In this document: in pieces, positions 12,501-22,829 of the stretch
How positions within the stretch are numbered: the first letter of the stretch is position 1
Layout: each line of letters begins with the position of its first letter
Program-made: the position numbers and the translations under genes
Source: Undaria pinnatifida
Lineage: Eukaryota > Sar > Phaeophyceae > Laminariales > Alariaceae
Direction: 5' to 3'
Assembly (NCBI GenBank): GCA_012845835.1
Contig: JABAKD010000018.1
Location: 4,796,116 to 4,860,115 of the forward strand
Length of the DNA: 64,000 nt
Notes under the pieces: generated by a model
Databases searched by the model: none
Told to the model about the DNA's origin: nothing
What the model saw: the letters and a program-made list of their open reading frames with translations, nothing else

Positions 12501-12710
12501 AGGCCTTACAAAGGAGGGCATCGTGTATGTTTTCCAGCCGACGCCACCAATACCACCACACCTAACGAACCCGCCTATGGATGGGCTCAGAACCATACAT
12601 ATAGCGGTGTGATATTGCAGGATCCCCACCTCAGAGGGAAAACACCTCGAAAAATTCCGATGGTGAGAGCATCACAACCACCCCCAGCAGCAGCAGCGCT
12701 GGACTCCGGG
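12501..12710 (+). CDS. Candidate upstream exon, function unknown
   Basis: A 70-codon open segment between a strong acceptor (pyrimidine-rich stretch ending CAACTTTCAG, AG at 12499-12500) and a good donor (CCGGG|GTAAGAGA at 12711). An alternative donor is ATG|GTGAGA at 12663. Both borders would be phase 0. The translation includes KGGHRVCFPADATN and GWAQNHTYSG, with two N-glycosylation sequons (N-T-T, N-H-T), then a Pro/Ala-rich tail. That fits an extracellular protein and could belong to the 5' part of the YHYH gene, but no phase-compatible link to exon 1 was found. It could also be a chance open stretch. Confidence 0.33.
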
Positions 12711-13324
12711 GTAAGAGATGAGCCCGAAACACTGCAGAGTAAGAAGCTATGTGTGGGACACGCATGCAGCACAGCGATATTTGTGCATGCTGCACGCGGT
12801 TCCTAGAAGTTTGGTGTGATCGCACGTCATTTCGGCCGCTATATGCATGGGTTTCGGCCCGGGTCAAACTCTCGCGTGCTGGCCACACTCCGGGTGTGCT
12901 TCCTATACACTGAGGGCGCCGCTATAATACCGCTATATAGTGCCAGTTGAACGAGGGCCTTTGCCGTTAAAGTGATGGTTAAATCTCTTGGCAAGACGGG
13001 AACCCGCGCCATCATGACTAGACTCGGTACCATTCCTTGATAGTACCGGTGGCCGTTTTTGGCTGGGACATATCGGCACGAGAGGGAGAAACCACAACCG
13101 TGCTCATTGCATTCGTACTAAATAGTAACAACATTGGTTTTACTGTGCGTGCCATGCGAAAACAGCTCGAGCCAAACTTTCGTACCTCCAAATTTCGTAC
13201 ATGTTTTGTTGCGGGGGTACTTCCTGCGCATGGATGGGGTGTACAGTTGCCAGGGACGAAAACAAAGGACCCTCATTCGCCGGTGGAGACAGACAAATGC
13301 CACGGTATGTGACAGGGAGGGGCG
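12711..13324. other. No feature recognised
   Basis: No exon-like segment with matching splice phases and no repeat that I could relate to others in the window. Confidence 0.3.
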
Positions 13325-13624
13325 GACGCATGCTAGCAAATACTACAGGGTAAATGTGCACCATTTTTTCCCCGAGGCTTTTCACTTGTAAGCTCTTATA
13401 TTAATACCTCGAACCACAAAAAAACTGAGTTTTGAGTAGAAAAACCAGAAGGTGCAACTCGGTGACTGATTCATCGTAAGCCTACCATAGGGTACATAAA
13501 TATTCGTAGTGATGCGAAACAAGAATATTGCTTCCCGACGATTTTGGGTTTATTTATAGGAACCCCGCCATTAGCAAAATATTATCGACCCAAAAGTTGT
13601 CATCTCCTATCGCGTAGCACGCGT
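13325..13624 (-). mobile_element. MITE-A copy, diverged
   Basis: 300 bp. The left TIR is broken (GACGCATGCTAGCAAATACT). The right TIR has an inserted CG (CTATCGCGTAGCACGCGT). Confidence 0.65.
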
Positions 13625-13812
13625 GGGGGCGCACCGATTCATTGTCGGTGTGCTCCCCCAATAGAGGAGAGAGCTCCCTAACAGCACTCGAGAAAAAAAA
13701 CGAAATGGGTCATCCCGAGGAACAACCTCGTTGCATATGCAGGGGCGCACAACCATACTACACCTGTATCTGCCCTCTCACACGACAAACCTGACATTCG
13801 GGTCTATAGGCG

Positions 13813-14073
13813 AGTCGCTCTACGGTAGCCCTCCCTTACGTTTCCTTGTTTGAACGAAATCGCCGGTTTCAAAACCAGCTCCCTGTCGTACCTCCTGAAA
13901 TACGATGTCCCTCGACACCCCGACGTCGTCGATCGATAGACCTTTGCATACAAGAAAATAAGTGGACACTTTTTTTTTTTTCAATAGTAGTATCCTTCCT
14001 TGTGTCGAGCAGCCATTCAACGTTTTCGTTAAATAATATTGCTGGTTTGTTGGGGGGGGCTATCGTAGAATCG
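13813..14073 (+). mobile_element. MITE-E copy (family reference)
   Basis: The family has TIRs near CTACGGTAGCCCCC / GGGGGCTATCGTAGAATCG. Conserved interior: GAAATCGCCGGTTTCAAAAC, CAGCTCCCGGCCGTATCTCC, GACGTCATCGATCGATAG, GTATCCTTCCT and TCGAGCAGCCATGAAACG. Copies are 220-290 bp and non-coding. This copy is 261 bp. Confidence 0.8.
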
Positions 14074-14278
14074 GTGAGGTTGACATTCTTTGCGTTGGCG
14101 GAGGGAGAAGGGGATCGAGTTTTGTATTCTTTCTCGTTAGACAGCAAGGGCCTAGGTTACACACTTTTTTTTTTTTCTTTTTTCAATGTTAGGCTCTAAC
14201 TTTCGTTATTATTGTCTTTGCGTTTCTTTTGCGAACGCACGGGCTGATTCCGTGTATTACACAAGCATAACACACAAC

Positions 14279-14577
14279 GACGCGTGCTACGATAATAGAG
14301 GCGCACCCCTTTTTTTCTGAGGTTCTCTTCAATTTGGGAGCTCAAGACCTCTCCTAAAAACGGATATATATATATATATATATGGAGAAAAATAAAACTG
14401 TTACGATACCGGATGAAAAATCCCATGGCCTAGGTACACGACGAGAATCATCATGAAAACAAAAAACGTCCAATTATTATTTTTTTTTTCTGACGATTTT
14501 GGGTTAAGGAGACCCGTCGTTCAGAAAAAATTTTAGCCAAAGAACGGTACACCTCAATCAATCGTAGCCTGTCTGTG
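14279..14577 (-). mobile_element. MITE-A copy
   Basis: Reverse. Strong left TIR (GACGCGTGCTACGATAATAG) and decayed right TIR (CAATCGTAGCCTGTC). Carries an internal (TA)n run at 14365-14382. Confidence 0.8.
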
Positions 14578-15759
14578 CCACACACACGGCGATTCCATGG
14601 TATTGTGGGCGTTTCGCGGTTGAGCAGCCCCGACAGCCATATCCTTTTCTTTTTTTCACGGAATATATATGCCTCTTCTTTGTAGCACGCGCCGATGGTT
14701 GTGTGCGGAGACAGACGGCGATGGCACCCCGGTGATTCAATAGCAACCCATGTACTGTAGCTATTGACGTCGATGTCGTGATTTCGGATCCCGCCAAGGA
14801 GCTACTAACTGTATTCTGAACTTTTGGGTAGAAAGTTGCCAGGCCCTGGAACGTGCAAGGGTGCGAACTGCCTAGAAACTGGATGCGACGGAAGATCAGC
14901 AGGGACATTGCTCGAAAACAAAGAAGGTAGACTCCGGGGGGGAGAAATGAATGGTGACTCGTCGTGACGAACAACAATAATATGTGCACGAAAACAAGGG
15001 AGGTATACGCATCCGGGGGGAGACGGGATGGCACCCGAGGCCGCTGGGTTTTCGGCAAGAAGGTCGCTGAGAGGAGAGCCTCCTCTGCTACGAGTTAAGC
15101 TGGGATGAAGTGCAGACGTGATGGTTAAAAAGTAAAAGAAAGAAGAAGTAAGTTGGAAGGTCTATAACTACGAGATGATAAAAAGTAAAGGCCTGGTAAG
15201 TTGGAGGGTCGTTTTCGCCTTTCCTTCGGTCTTTTTTGCCTTTTTCGTGTTCGACGGGCGGTTTTGTTTTGTCCGTATGTTTATATCCTATATCCTACCT
15301 GGGATCCTCGACGGTTGGGGTTCCGTTTCCATTATGTCATGTGTGGAATGCTCTACATACACGCTATCACCCTCCTTCTCTTCTTGCCCATATTCACTTG
15401 TGGTGGAATAATGGCAGGCTTGGAAATAGCGCCGTTTATGGCATCCGAAAAACAGCTCGTTGGCCACATGTAGATGAACATGCCAATGCATGCAGCAGCG
15501 CACATTATAAATGCACCGCGGCCGGTTGATATACCCTGGTCACAGGTCAATTCGAGATGGAGTGGATGGAGTGGCAAGCCCCGATATTCAGCCATGAAGT
15601 AGCATGTAATAACGCCGGGTGTTGCACCGTCCTTACTCTCTCTTGCATCGATTTGAATTTGGCATCCTCAGTGACAGTGAGTGAGTGACATCGCGATACT
15701 TTTTTGATGTCACAGCTAGCTGCAGTATACCTCGTAAGCCTGTGTGTGTTTCTTTTTTT
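14578..15759. other. No feature recognised
   Basis: The minus strand is open for 166 codons at 14558-15058 but overlaps the MITE-A end and shows no motif. The phrase GTAAGTTGGAGGGTC-like repeats at 15149 and 15196. Confidence 0.3.
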
Positions 15760-15935
15760 TTTCTTTCTTAATCCTCCGGCGGATGGGGAAAAATCAAGCT
15801 TAAGCTCACCACACTACTTCCACGTAATTTCATACATACGCGTCGTGTGTCGATTTAACTCAGTTAGTTGCTTTCGCAACCCAACGTTAGCTGGCGCACC
15901 CTTCGGGTCCCATTGTAGTGATAGCGTGAGCTGGT
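15760..15935 (+). repeat. Left member of a direct repeat flanking a family B copy and the gap
   Basis: About 170 bp, matching 17820-17985 (shared CCTCCGGCGGATGGGGAAAA, CGTCGTGTGTCGATTTAACT, GCTGGCGCACCCTTCGGGTC). Confidence 0.75.
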
Positions 15936-16250
15936 ATTTTACTACTATCAACAGCTGAACAGCAGTAGTAGTAGTATTACCATACGTGCCATTCGGCAGC
16001 GTGCAGCGCGTAGATGCATGGATGGATGTTACGATGAAGGTATACCGCTTTGACTGAAACGTTATATGAACGATGGGGGTTAGCTAAGCCACAACCCTCG
16101 GAAGATCACATTCTTGTTTCTTTTTGCGATGTTTTGCGTTCTTGAAAAATACCCTGCTACCTACTGTTGGCCATGGCATTGCTCGCCGAACCTAGCCACT
16201 CTTTCTTTTTTTTTCTTCTATCCAAAAAATCAGTTTTTGGGGAGAGTGGC

Positions 16251-17163
16251 ATAGTCTAGTCTATATATTATAAAAAATGAAAATACACTCCAGCTGGCTG
16301 TGAGATCGAATATTTTGTCGAAACTCATCTTTGCAAGCTGTGTGTGATACTCCGATCGCGCGTATTACGGGTTGTGTGTCCTCATTAAGGATATAGGTCG
16401 GCGACTCCCCTCGCAACTACAGTGTAGCTATCAGGGTCAACAGGGTGATTTTAATCAGTCTGTGCGCGGAAACTATAAAACCCGTTTCTGAGGGGGACAA
16501 ATCTGACAGCTGTGGAGGGAAATGTATCCTTTTATCAAGTGAATCTTTTAAGTCGAATAACCGGTGAGGGGGGGGGCGGAGTTTTGAAGGACGTGGGGGC
16601 CTGGTTTTGATCAAAAGCGAGCGGGTTTTGAGGGGGGGGGGGGGGGGGGAGGGGGGGGCAATTTGTTCATGTAAGTTATAATCCTTTCAAGGGGATAAAT
16701 CTGACGGTTTTGGCACCAGTTTATTATTGGGGGGGGGGGGGGGGGGGTTGGGGCGGGGGTGGGGCGTGTGGGGCAGCTCAATATGTGCGTGGAAACTATA
16801 CATTATTTTGAGGGGAATAAATGTGCTGGTTTTGGAAATAATGCATCAGTTTATCATGTATATCCGGGGGTAAGTCGTACAATCAGTATGTAAAGAGAGG
16901 GTGGAGTGTTCGAGGGGGTGGGGGCGGGATGGGTTGGGGGAGGGGGGGGGGGGGGGAGGTGGGGGGTGGGCGGGGGGGGGGGGGGGGGGGGAGGGGGCGG
17001 GGGGGGGCGGGGGGGGGGGGGAGGGGGGAAGAAGGGTTTTAGGTGACGGGTTTGTTATACGTGTGGTGCTAGGTCTAGGCGATGGTGCGGGTAATGGGGA
17101 AGAAGGGGGCGTTCGGGGCGGGGGGGGGGGGGGAAGCAGCGGCATGGATGGCTCTCGAAAGAT
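16251..17163 (+). repeat. Family B G-rich repeat, truncated by the gap
   Basis: The head has the shared phrase GCTGTGAGATCGAATATTTT, TCGAAACTCATCTTTGCAAG and ATTAAGGATATAGGTCGGCG. Next come a middle block (GCGCGGAAACTATAAAACCC, AGTCGAATAACCGG), then long G runs separated by short unique phrases (TAGGTCTAGGCGATGG). The G runs could form G-quadruplexes on the + strand. Confidence 0.75.
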
Positions 17164-17663
17164 NNNNNNNNNNNNNNNNNNNNNNNNNNNNNNNNNNNNN
17201 NNNNNNNNNNNNNNNNNNNNNNNNNNNNNNNNNNNNNNNNNNNNNNNNNNNNNNNNNNNNNNNNNNNNNNNNNNNNNNNNNNNNNNNNNNNNNNNNNNNN
17301 NNNNNNNNNNNNNNNNNNNNNNNNNNNNNNNNNNNNNNNNNNNNNNNNNNNNNNNNNNNNNNNNNNNNNNNNNNNNNNNNNNNNNNNNNNNNNNNNNNNN
17401 NNNNNNNNNNNNNNNNNNNNNNNNNNNNNNNNNNNNNNNNNNNNNNNNNNNNNNNNNNNNNNNNNNNNNNNNNNNNNNNNNNNNNNNNNNNNNNNNNNNN
17501 NNNNNNNNNNNNNNNNNNNNNNNNNNNNNNNNNNNNNNNNNNNNNNNNNNNNNNNNNNNNNNNNNNNNNNNNNNNNNNNNNNNNNNNNNNNNNNNNNNNN
17601 NNNNNNNNNNNNNNNNNNNNNNNNNNNNNNNNNNNNNNNNNNNNNNNNNNNNNNNNNNNNNNN
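17164..17663. other. Assembly gap, 500 N
   Basis: Exactly 500 unresolved bases within a G-homopolymer region. A round number suggests an arbitrary gap size. Translations running across it are meaningless. Confidence 0.99.
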
Positions 17664-17819
17664 GGATGGATTTACTACGTGCAGCGCACAATGTCGAGAA
17701 GCAAAACGAAAGTAGTCCTTTCTGTGGGCACGATTCGTTCTGATTTAGAACCGAATCTCATGTCCTTCCTTCCGAGTGTATCGTATCACACCACCGCGCG
17801 AGGCTACTTTTTTTTTGTT

Positions 17820-17985
17820 TTTGTTTTTTTTATCCTCCGGCGGATGGGGAAAAATAAAGCTTTAGCTCACCACACTTCCACGTATTTTCATACGCGTCGT
17901 GTGTCGATTTAACTCAGCTGCTTTCGCAGCCCAACGCTAGCTGGCGCACCCTTCGGGTCTCATTCATTGTAGGTATAGCGTAAGC
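17820..17985 (+). repeat. Right member of a direct repeat flanking family B and the gap
   Basis: Matches 15760-15935 with small indels. The downstream sequence diverges after GGGTCTCATT. Confidence 0.75.
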
Positions 17986-18794
17986 TGTCCCTATCAGTGG
18001 TCTTCGTTACAACCCCGGCAGCTCAAGCTGCCGTTGTATACGGATGCGTGTGTATGTCGACCCGGCCTGTCCCCTGAGGGTCAGTTTCGGTGGAGATAGC
18101 CACCCGGAATGTCATCTTTCCGGGTAGTGTGGGACTTGCGCAAGCGCACCCACTAACAAAACCCCTGGCCATGGGAGATGGCCTTCCGCCGGACTTGGTC
18201 CAGTTACGGTCCACCCTACCCATTCGGGCGTTGGTCCTCGGAGGCTACTATATTATCGTAATAATATATAGCACACAGCTCCCCTTCGGAGTGGGTTTTG
18301 AGATGAGGTCGATTCTTGCGCAAAAACAAATGCTTCTTCGTGGACTCTGGGCTATTACACGAGTTGCGGATATTGTTGGGTAAGAACCGAAACCAACCAA
18401 ACAAGCATAAGACTTATGCACGCAATGATTGCACGTTTTGAGCCCATGGGAGAGTGCGTGTAAGATAACTGTTTGTGGTCTTGAGAAAATGCGGGAACCA
18501 AAAATGTGTCGCCTTACTTGGAAGTGAACATCGGGGTCGTGACTCACAGACAGCCCTGGATATGCTTTGAATCATACCCGTGCGTTAACATAGTCTACTA
18601 TTTTGCAGTTAAGGGCTTGCTCCGCCCCACTGAGTATTGTCCCTATACTCTAGAGTCTCCTTTACAACCCTGACAACAGAAGAGCTGCAAAAAAAAAATG
18701 CGCGTTTCACATAAATTCCAAACTGATTGCCCCCGACACATATCAAGGTGCGATTTTAAAAGGGTAACTTTGACTTATTCTTATTCTATGTTAC
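17986..18794. other. No feature recognised
   Basis: Open segments at 18090-18383 (+) and 18248-18547 (-) have no recognisable motif or convincing splice context. Confidence 0.3.
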
Positions 18795-19016
18795 ACCTCC
18801 CCCCCCACACACCGGCGGTTGTCTTTAGCGAACGTTTCATGGCTGCTAGACACGAGGATGTGAGCATGTTTTCTTGTCTGCAAAAGACTACCGAACGATA
18901 ACGTCGGCGTCGCAAGAGGGGCACTGTCTTTCAGGAGATACGACCGGGAGCTGGTTAGAAAAACCGGAGATTTCGTTAAAGAAAAGTTGGGGGAAGCTAC
19001 CTACTGTAGAACGATT
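18795..19016 (-). mobile_element. MITE-E copy
   Basis: Reverse copy with AACGTTTCATGGCTGCTAG, TTCAGGAGATACGACCGGGA and right end CTACTGTAGAACGATTC. The left TIR is eroded into a C run. Confidence 0.75.
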
Positions 19017-19103
19017 CAAATTTCAGAAACAGGACGCGAGCACTGAAAATAACAACGCGTTTTATTAGTTTGAATGTGAACACGAACACTTTGGAATACT
19101 CTC

Positions 19104-19386
19104 GACGCAGACTACGGTAGATGCGTGCGCCACGTGTGTGTTCCGAGGCTCTTAACCTGAAGCGATCTCTACCTCACGTTTGTTTCTAGCACACTGAAAG
19201 TGAACCCAACGAAACAACCCCATGCATGGTCTAGGTGTACGAAAACAAGCCTTTTGCGAAACACGAATTTGAATGATAAGAAATTCCGACGATTTTGGGT
19301 TAAGAAGCCCCGTCCTTCAGGAACAGTTTTAGTCGAAAAAGTGCTTCAGTCGAAAAAGTGGTATACCGTCCATCGTGGCACGCGTC
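19104..19386 (-). mobile_element. MITE-A copy
   Basis: Ends 79 bp before exon 1. The phrase GTCGAAAAAGTG is tandemly duplicated near its right end (19330-19360). Confidence 0.75.
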
Positions 19387-19465
19387 TCTCACCCGGTCAT
19401 CCCCATCCCTTGCCCTCCTTCGCCGCGACCAACGAAAACTATGCTGCTGCACGTTTGGCACGCAG

Positions 19466-19667
19466 CCCGTGGGCTAGAGACCAGGTATTGACCTACGAAG
19501 ACACGGCCTTTTACATTGAGTCGTTTACGCTTGACGCCTGCGGGGGACACGCCACCGAGGATGGAATCTACCACTACCACGGCACGGCGGGGTGTCTACA
19601 GGAGCAGGCCATGGTGGAAGCGGGGACTCGGGCGGACGAGCACTCAGCGCTACTGGGATGGGCGTTC
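19466..19667 (+). CDS. Exon 1 (visible): YHYH domain core
   Basis: Encodes the diagnostic stretch GGHATEDGIYHYHGTAGCL followed by an Ala/Glu-rich segment and HSALLGWAF. In the YHYH family this last motif continues directly into D-G-(F/I)-P-(I/V)-Y-G, and here it stops exactly at a donor (TTC|GTAAGAAT, GT at 19668). The reading frame runs on only four codons past the donor before a stop, which supports splicing. The acceptor is placed after CGCAG (AG at 19464-19465), so the exon begins on a third codon position and needs a preceding exon ending with two bases. The start is less certain than the end. A MITE-A copy ends 79 bp upstream and a MITE-E copy begins about 18 bp after the exon. Confidence 0.8.
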
Positions 19668-19683
19668 GTAAGAATTTCCTGAG

Positions 19684-19923
19684 GCGTTCTACGGTAGTCC
19701 CCCCAACTGTTCTCCAACGAAATTGCCGGTTTCAAAACCAGCTTCCTATCATATCTCCTGAAGTACGATGTCCCTCGACACCCCAACGTCATCGACCGAT
19801 AGCCCTTTGCACCCAAGAAAGTATATGGATACTTTGTTTTCAATAGTATCCTTCCTTGTATCGAGCAGCCATGAAACGTTAGATAAAGAAAATAGCTGGT
19901 TTTTGGGGGGGCTCTCGTTGAAT
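19684..19923 (+). mobile_element. MITE-E copy just inside intron 1
   Basis: Starts about 16 bp after the exon 1 donor. GTTCTACGGTAGTCCCCCC to GGGGGGGCTCTCGTTGAATG. Confidence 0.8.
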
Positions 19924-20299
19924 GGGTCTCATGAGAAACGGAATGTTGGATATGTGCTGTTTCATGCATGTGTGGTGGCGTGTTCCGATTGTTGCGTGTA
20001 TTTCACCGCATTGTCCTGAGAACGTAGCATACGGCACTAGGGAATGCCAACGAGTCCGGGTGTGGTTCTTAAGTGTAAGATTTGTGTTTATCTTCCGAAT
20101 CGGGTTGTTGTTTTTCTTTTTCTCTGAGACGTGGGCGGGGGTTTCCGCTGGCCTAACCTGCTACCGACGGCAATGACGGTATCCTCAAGTTTTCACCTAT
20201 ATCGCAATTACTACTTGTTCATAGCGCGAAATTACTCCGTGTAATACTTTTATTACTTCCTCCCCTGGCCCCCTTGTCGAGGCGCATTTACCGGCTTTG

Positions 20300-20656
20300 T
20301 CCCACAAATCGTACCAGATAAAGTACCAAATTTATTTCACTTGATAGTGGCTTTTGAGCTGTTTTTTTGTGTATTTGTGCTTTTTTTTTGGCAAATCGCG
20401 AGAGAGCGTCGACCCACCCTAACCCTAACCCTTACCCTAACCCTAACCCTAACCCTAACCCTAGCCACAACCGTAACCCTAACCGTAACCGTAACCGTAA
20501 CCGTAACCGTAACCGTAACCCCAACCCTAACCCAGGCTAGGGCTCCGACCCGAGCGTTGCTTCGCCGCGCGTTTTGGAAAAACTGATGAAAAAAATGTGC
20601 GGACCACCTCAAACACCGAAATATATTTGGTACTTTATCTGGCATGATTTGTGGGG
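20300..20656. mobile_element. Small TIR element carrying telomere-like repeats
   Basis: 20300-20338 and the reverse complement of 20618-20656 match at 35 of 39 positions (shared CCACAAATC and CCAGATAAAGTACCAAAT). Between them lies a 120-bp block of telomere-type hexamers. The element splits repeat B2, whose intact counterpart B1 shows the uninterrupted sequence. A clear target-site duplication is not visible. It has no coding capacity. Confidence 0.75.
20415..20537. repeat. Interstitial telomere-like array, CCCTAA then CCGTAA variant
   Basis: About eight CCCTAA units (TTAGGG on the other strand), a short degenerate stretch, then seven consecutive CCGTAA variant units, closing with two CCCTAA-like units. 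It is internal to a TIR element, so not a chromosome end. Confidence 0.9.
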
Positions 20657-20859
20657 TGAGAACATCGCAAAGGCTACTGCCCTCGTCCGGGGCCTACTAT
20701 ACGGTCTCGGATGACCGAGTTCCCCAAATGGTCCACGATCATTCAAACGTCTCATCGTAATTATGCGGCAGACAATATAAATCATACCAGGTACCTCGTA
20801 ATAACTTCTTCCCCTCACCGTCGAAAGAAAAAGAGATGGGCGGGCGGGAGAAACTACGG

Positions 20860-21243
20860 CAATTCCCGGTAGATCGGCGTGCAATCACCAGACCGCAACG
20901 TCTTCTCGATTACGACGTTGGATGGTCAGCTGAGGTCTCGCGCCTTTTGTGTGAGACTCTTGTGTTTCGCGAGCTCTGAAAGTTAGCTCTGAGAATAATT
21001 ACCTCATGGGGCTTTTCTCCATTCATTGTCGTTTGCCTAGTACTTGGATTCACATCATCCATCCCGTGAATCCAACGACCTGCCTGAACCCCTCAGGCTT
21101 TCGGACGTTTGATTTGATTGTCTTCTCGGAGCTATACAATAGTCATCATCACCGTCTATCCTAGAATTTCAACTCTTCAATCCTTCAGGCCAACGCAATA
21201 ACGAACTATTCATCGTCCTGTTCCGGAATCTACTAAATAATCC
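20860..21243 (-). repeat. A2 copy of split direct repeat
   Basis: About 380 bp, nearly collinear with 32155-32568 (shared ATTCCCGGTAGATC, GACGTTGGATGGTCAGCTGA, CGCGAGCTCTGAAAGTTAGC, GAATCTACTAAATAATCC). Lies directly between B1 and B2. Confidence 0.75.
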
Positions 21244-21249
21244 TCCACT

Positions 21250-21507
21250 TTGTGTTTTATCTTTCGAATTGGGTCGTTGTTTTTCTTTTTCTCTGAGACG
21301 TGGGAGGGAGTTTCCGCTGGCGTAACCTGCTACGGACGGCACTGACGGTATCCACAATTTTTCACCTCTATCGCTATTACTCCTTGTTCATGGCGCGATT
21401 ACTCCGTGTAATACTTTCATTACTCCCTTCCCTGGCCCCCTCGTCTGGGGCCTTCTAATCGGTCTCGGATGACCGAGTTCCCCAAATGGTCCCCGATCAT
21501 TCACACT
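21250..21507 (-). repeat. B1 copy of split direct repeat
   Basis: Uninterrupted counterpart of B2. It adjoins the 3' end of the recombinase pseudogene, and serves as the empty-site reference for the insertion in B2. Confidence 0.7.
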
Positions 21508-21529
21508 CCTCCAAATCCGAGGTCGTCCG

Positions 21530-22689
21530 CTACCGTTGCGGTTTGCCCCAGACCGCATCCTGGCCTGGTTGTCTCAGAGAACCCATTCCTTCTTTCGCAA
21601 GTTTTCTTGACACCTGACTCGCGTCCTCCGTGTTGTTGCGTGTGTATATCTTGTACGCGTCGGACTTCCATCGTCCTTCTCTCTGGATCTCTCGCTCCGA
21701 CACTACCCCTCCCCCTGCCGCGAGTGCTGAGCCCCCCCCAATTCGAAGAGAATGCCATGCGAATTTCCCCGGCTTTCCCTCGGACTCCAAAACGATATAT
21801 CTAAGCGCATTTATCGCCTAGCCGTATTGCCAAGCGACGACCTTTTCCTTACACCGGTACGAGGACCGAGGTGTCTTCGGGAAGCATGGGGCGCCACACG
21901 ACAACAATTCCACCATAAGAGCGACAACGGCTCCGTCCGATCGCAGTCTTAAACGTGCTCCGCTGACCTCCTCACGTGTTCTACCACTATGCTTCCTACC
22001 CCGGCTTGGTCTCCTTTGTGCCTGCGGAACTGGAACTCTACCCTATCTGCCTGCCGCCATTTTAAACAGCCCAACAGGATTTTGCCGTCGTAAAACGCTA
22101 CGTCGGCCCATGTTAAACCGGGGGTTGTGTGCACCGCGCCCCCGTCCCGAACGACCACTTCGTCCGAACGGGCATCGAATTAATAAAAATTGCTCATATC
22201 TAGACATAGCCATAACACGCGACCCCCTTGTCCTCGTGCGGATATGGTATTTTCCTCTTGGAGAAACATACCCCACGACACCGGACAAAGCACCCTCCGA
22301 GGCGTGCCCGTGCCAGCGTGTGCCCGACTGACTCCTTGCAGCGCACGTTTGACGAGCGGCGATTGCGTTGGAACCTCAAACCCGACAGCTGTCACATGAA
22401 AGGATTGCACAGCAGCTCGTTTACTTGAATTTGTCCCGGCCTGGTTGCCTTGCGATGGACTACACCAGCCGGCAAACTCGACTAAGGCAAGCTCATTGAT
22501 AACCTCGCCCGCATCCGACCTAAGATACTGGCCCCTTCCCACTAGCCTGTTAATGTTCGTCCATGATGCGAGACCTGACGCGTAAGTGCGCTCAGACAAT
22601 CGCGCAACGGAGTTTCGGACGTACTGGAGGTCAATGTTCCGGAACAAAGCACGTCCCCCGCTGGCCTCAGCACCTGTTCCTGCCAACAA
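21530..22689 (-). pseudogene. DIRS/Crypton-type tyrosine recombinase, broken
   Basis: Read on the minus strand, the first 170 codons give the SAM-like core-binding domain (SERTYASGLASWTNI; later LALVEFAGWCSP and LVKRALQGVSRAHAG). An in-frame TAA at 22180-22182 interrupts it. The same frame then continues with A-R-S-D-E (first catalytic Arg, 22168-22170), GGAVHTTPGLTWADVAFYDG and RRHKGDQAG. It stops at 21949-21951 and shifts frame at least twice. The C-terminal part has HSLRIGG (His 21752-21754, Arg 21743-21745), REGRWKSDAYKIYTRNN with the nucleophile Tyr at 21644-21646, and a short tail. All catalytic positions survive although the frame is broken, so decay looks recent. Such recombinases integrate circular DNA of DIRS-like retrotransposons or Crypton transposons. 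Flanking split direct repeats favour the former; no reverse transcriptase was found nearby. Confidence 0.82.
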
Positions 22690-22829
22690 CTACATAGGGG
22701 CGCAGCCCCTGCGCCGGCGTTCGTTACATACACCTGGCCTCGTGTCCATATGAGATTCTGTATAACATGTCTCGGTACATATATACTATATGGACGACTG
22801 GACGGTACCTGATCGGGTGAATATATGCA

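Larger units (their letters stand above)
20083..20750 (-). repeat. B2 copy of split direct repeat, interrupted by a telomere-repeat element
   Basis: 20083-20282 matches 21250-21450 (shared TCTCTGAGACGTGGG and TTTCCGCTGG), and 20683-20750 matches 21440-21507 (shared GGTCTCGGATGACCGAGTTC). The two halves are contiguous in B1, so the 400 bp between them in this copy is an insertion. Confidence 0.7.

Noticed and set aside
14558-15058. 166-codon minus-strand ORF
   Set aside because: No domain recognised, and its 3' end runs into a MITE-A copy.
16846-17912. Frames of about 280 codons across the gap
   Set aside because: Most of each translation is the 500-N gap plus G-homopolymer glycine or proline runs.
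20415-20537. Chromosome end or fusion site
   Set aside because: The telomere-like array is short, contains variants and is bounded by terminal inverted repeats inside a larger repeat.
22180-22182. Start of a separate short gene after the recombinase stop
   Set aside because: The frame on both sides of the TAA is continuous with the recombinase family sequence, so it is an internal stop in one pseudogene.
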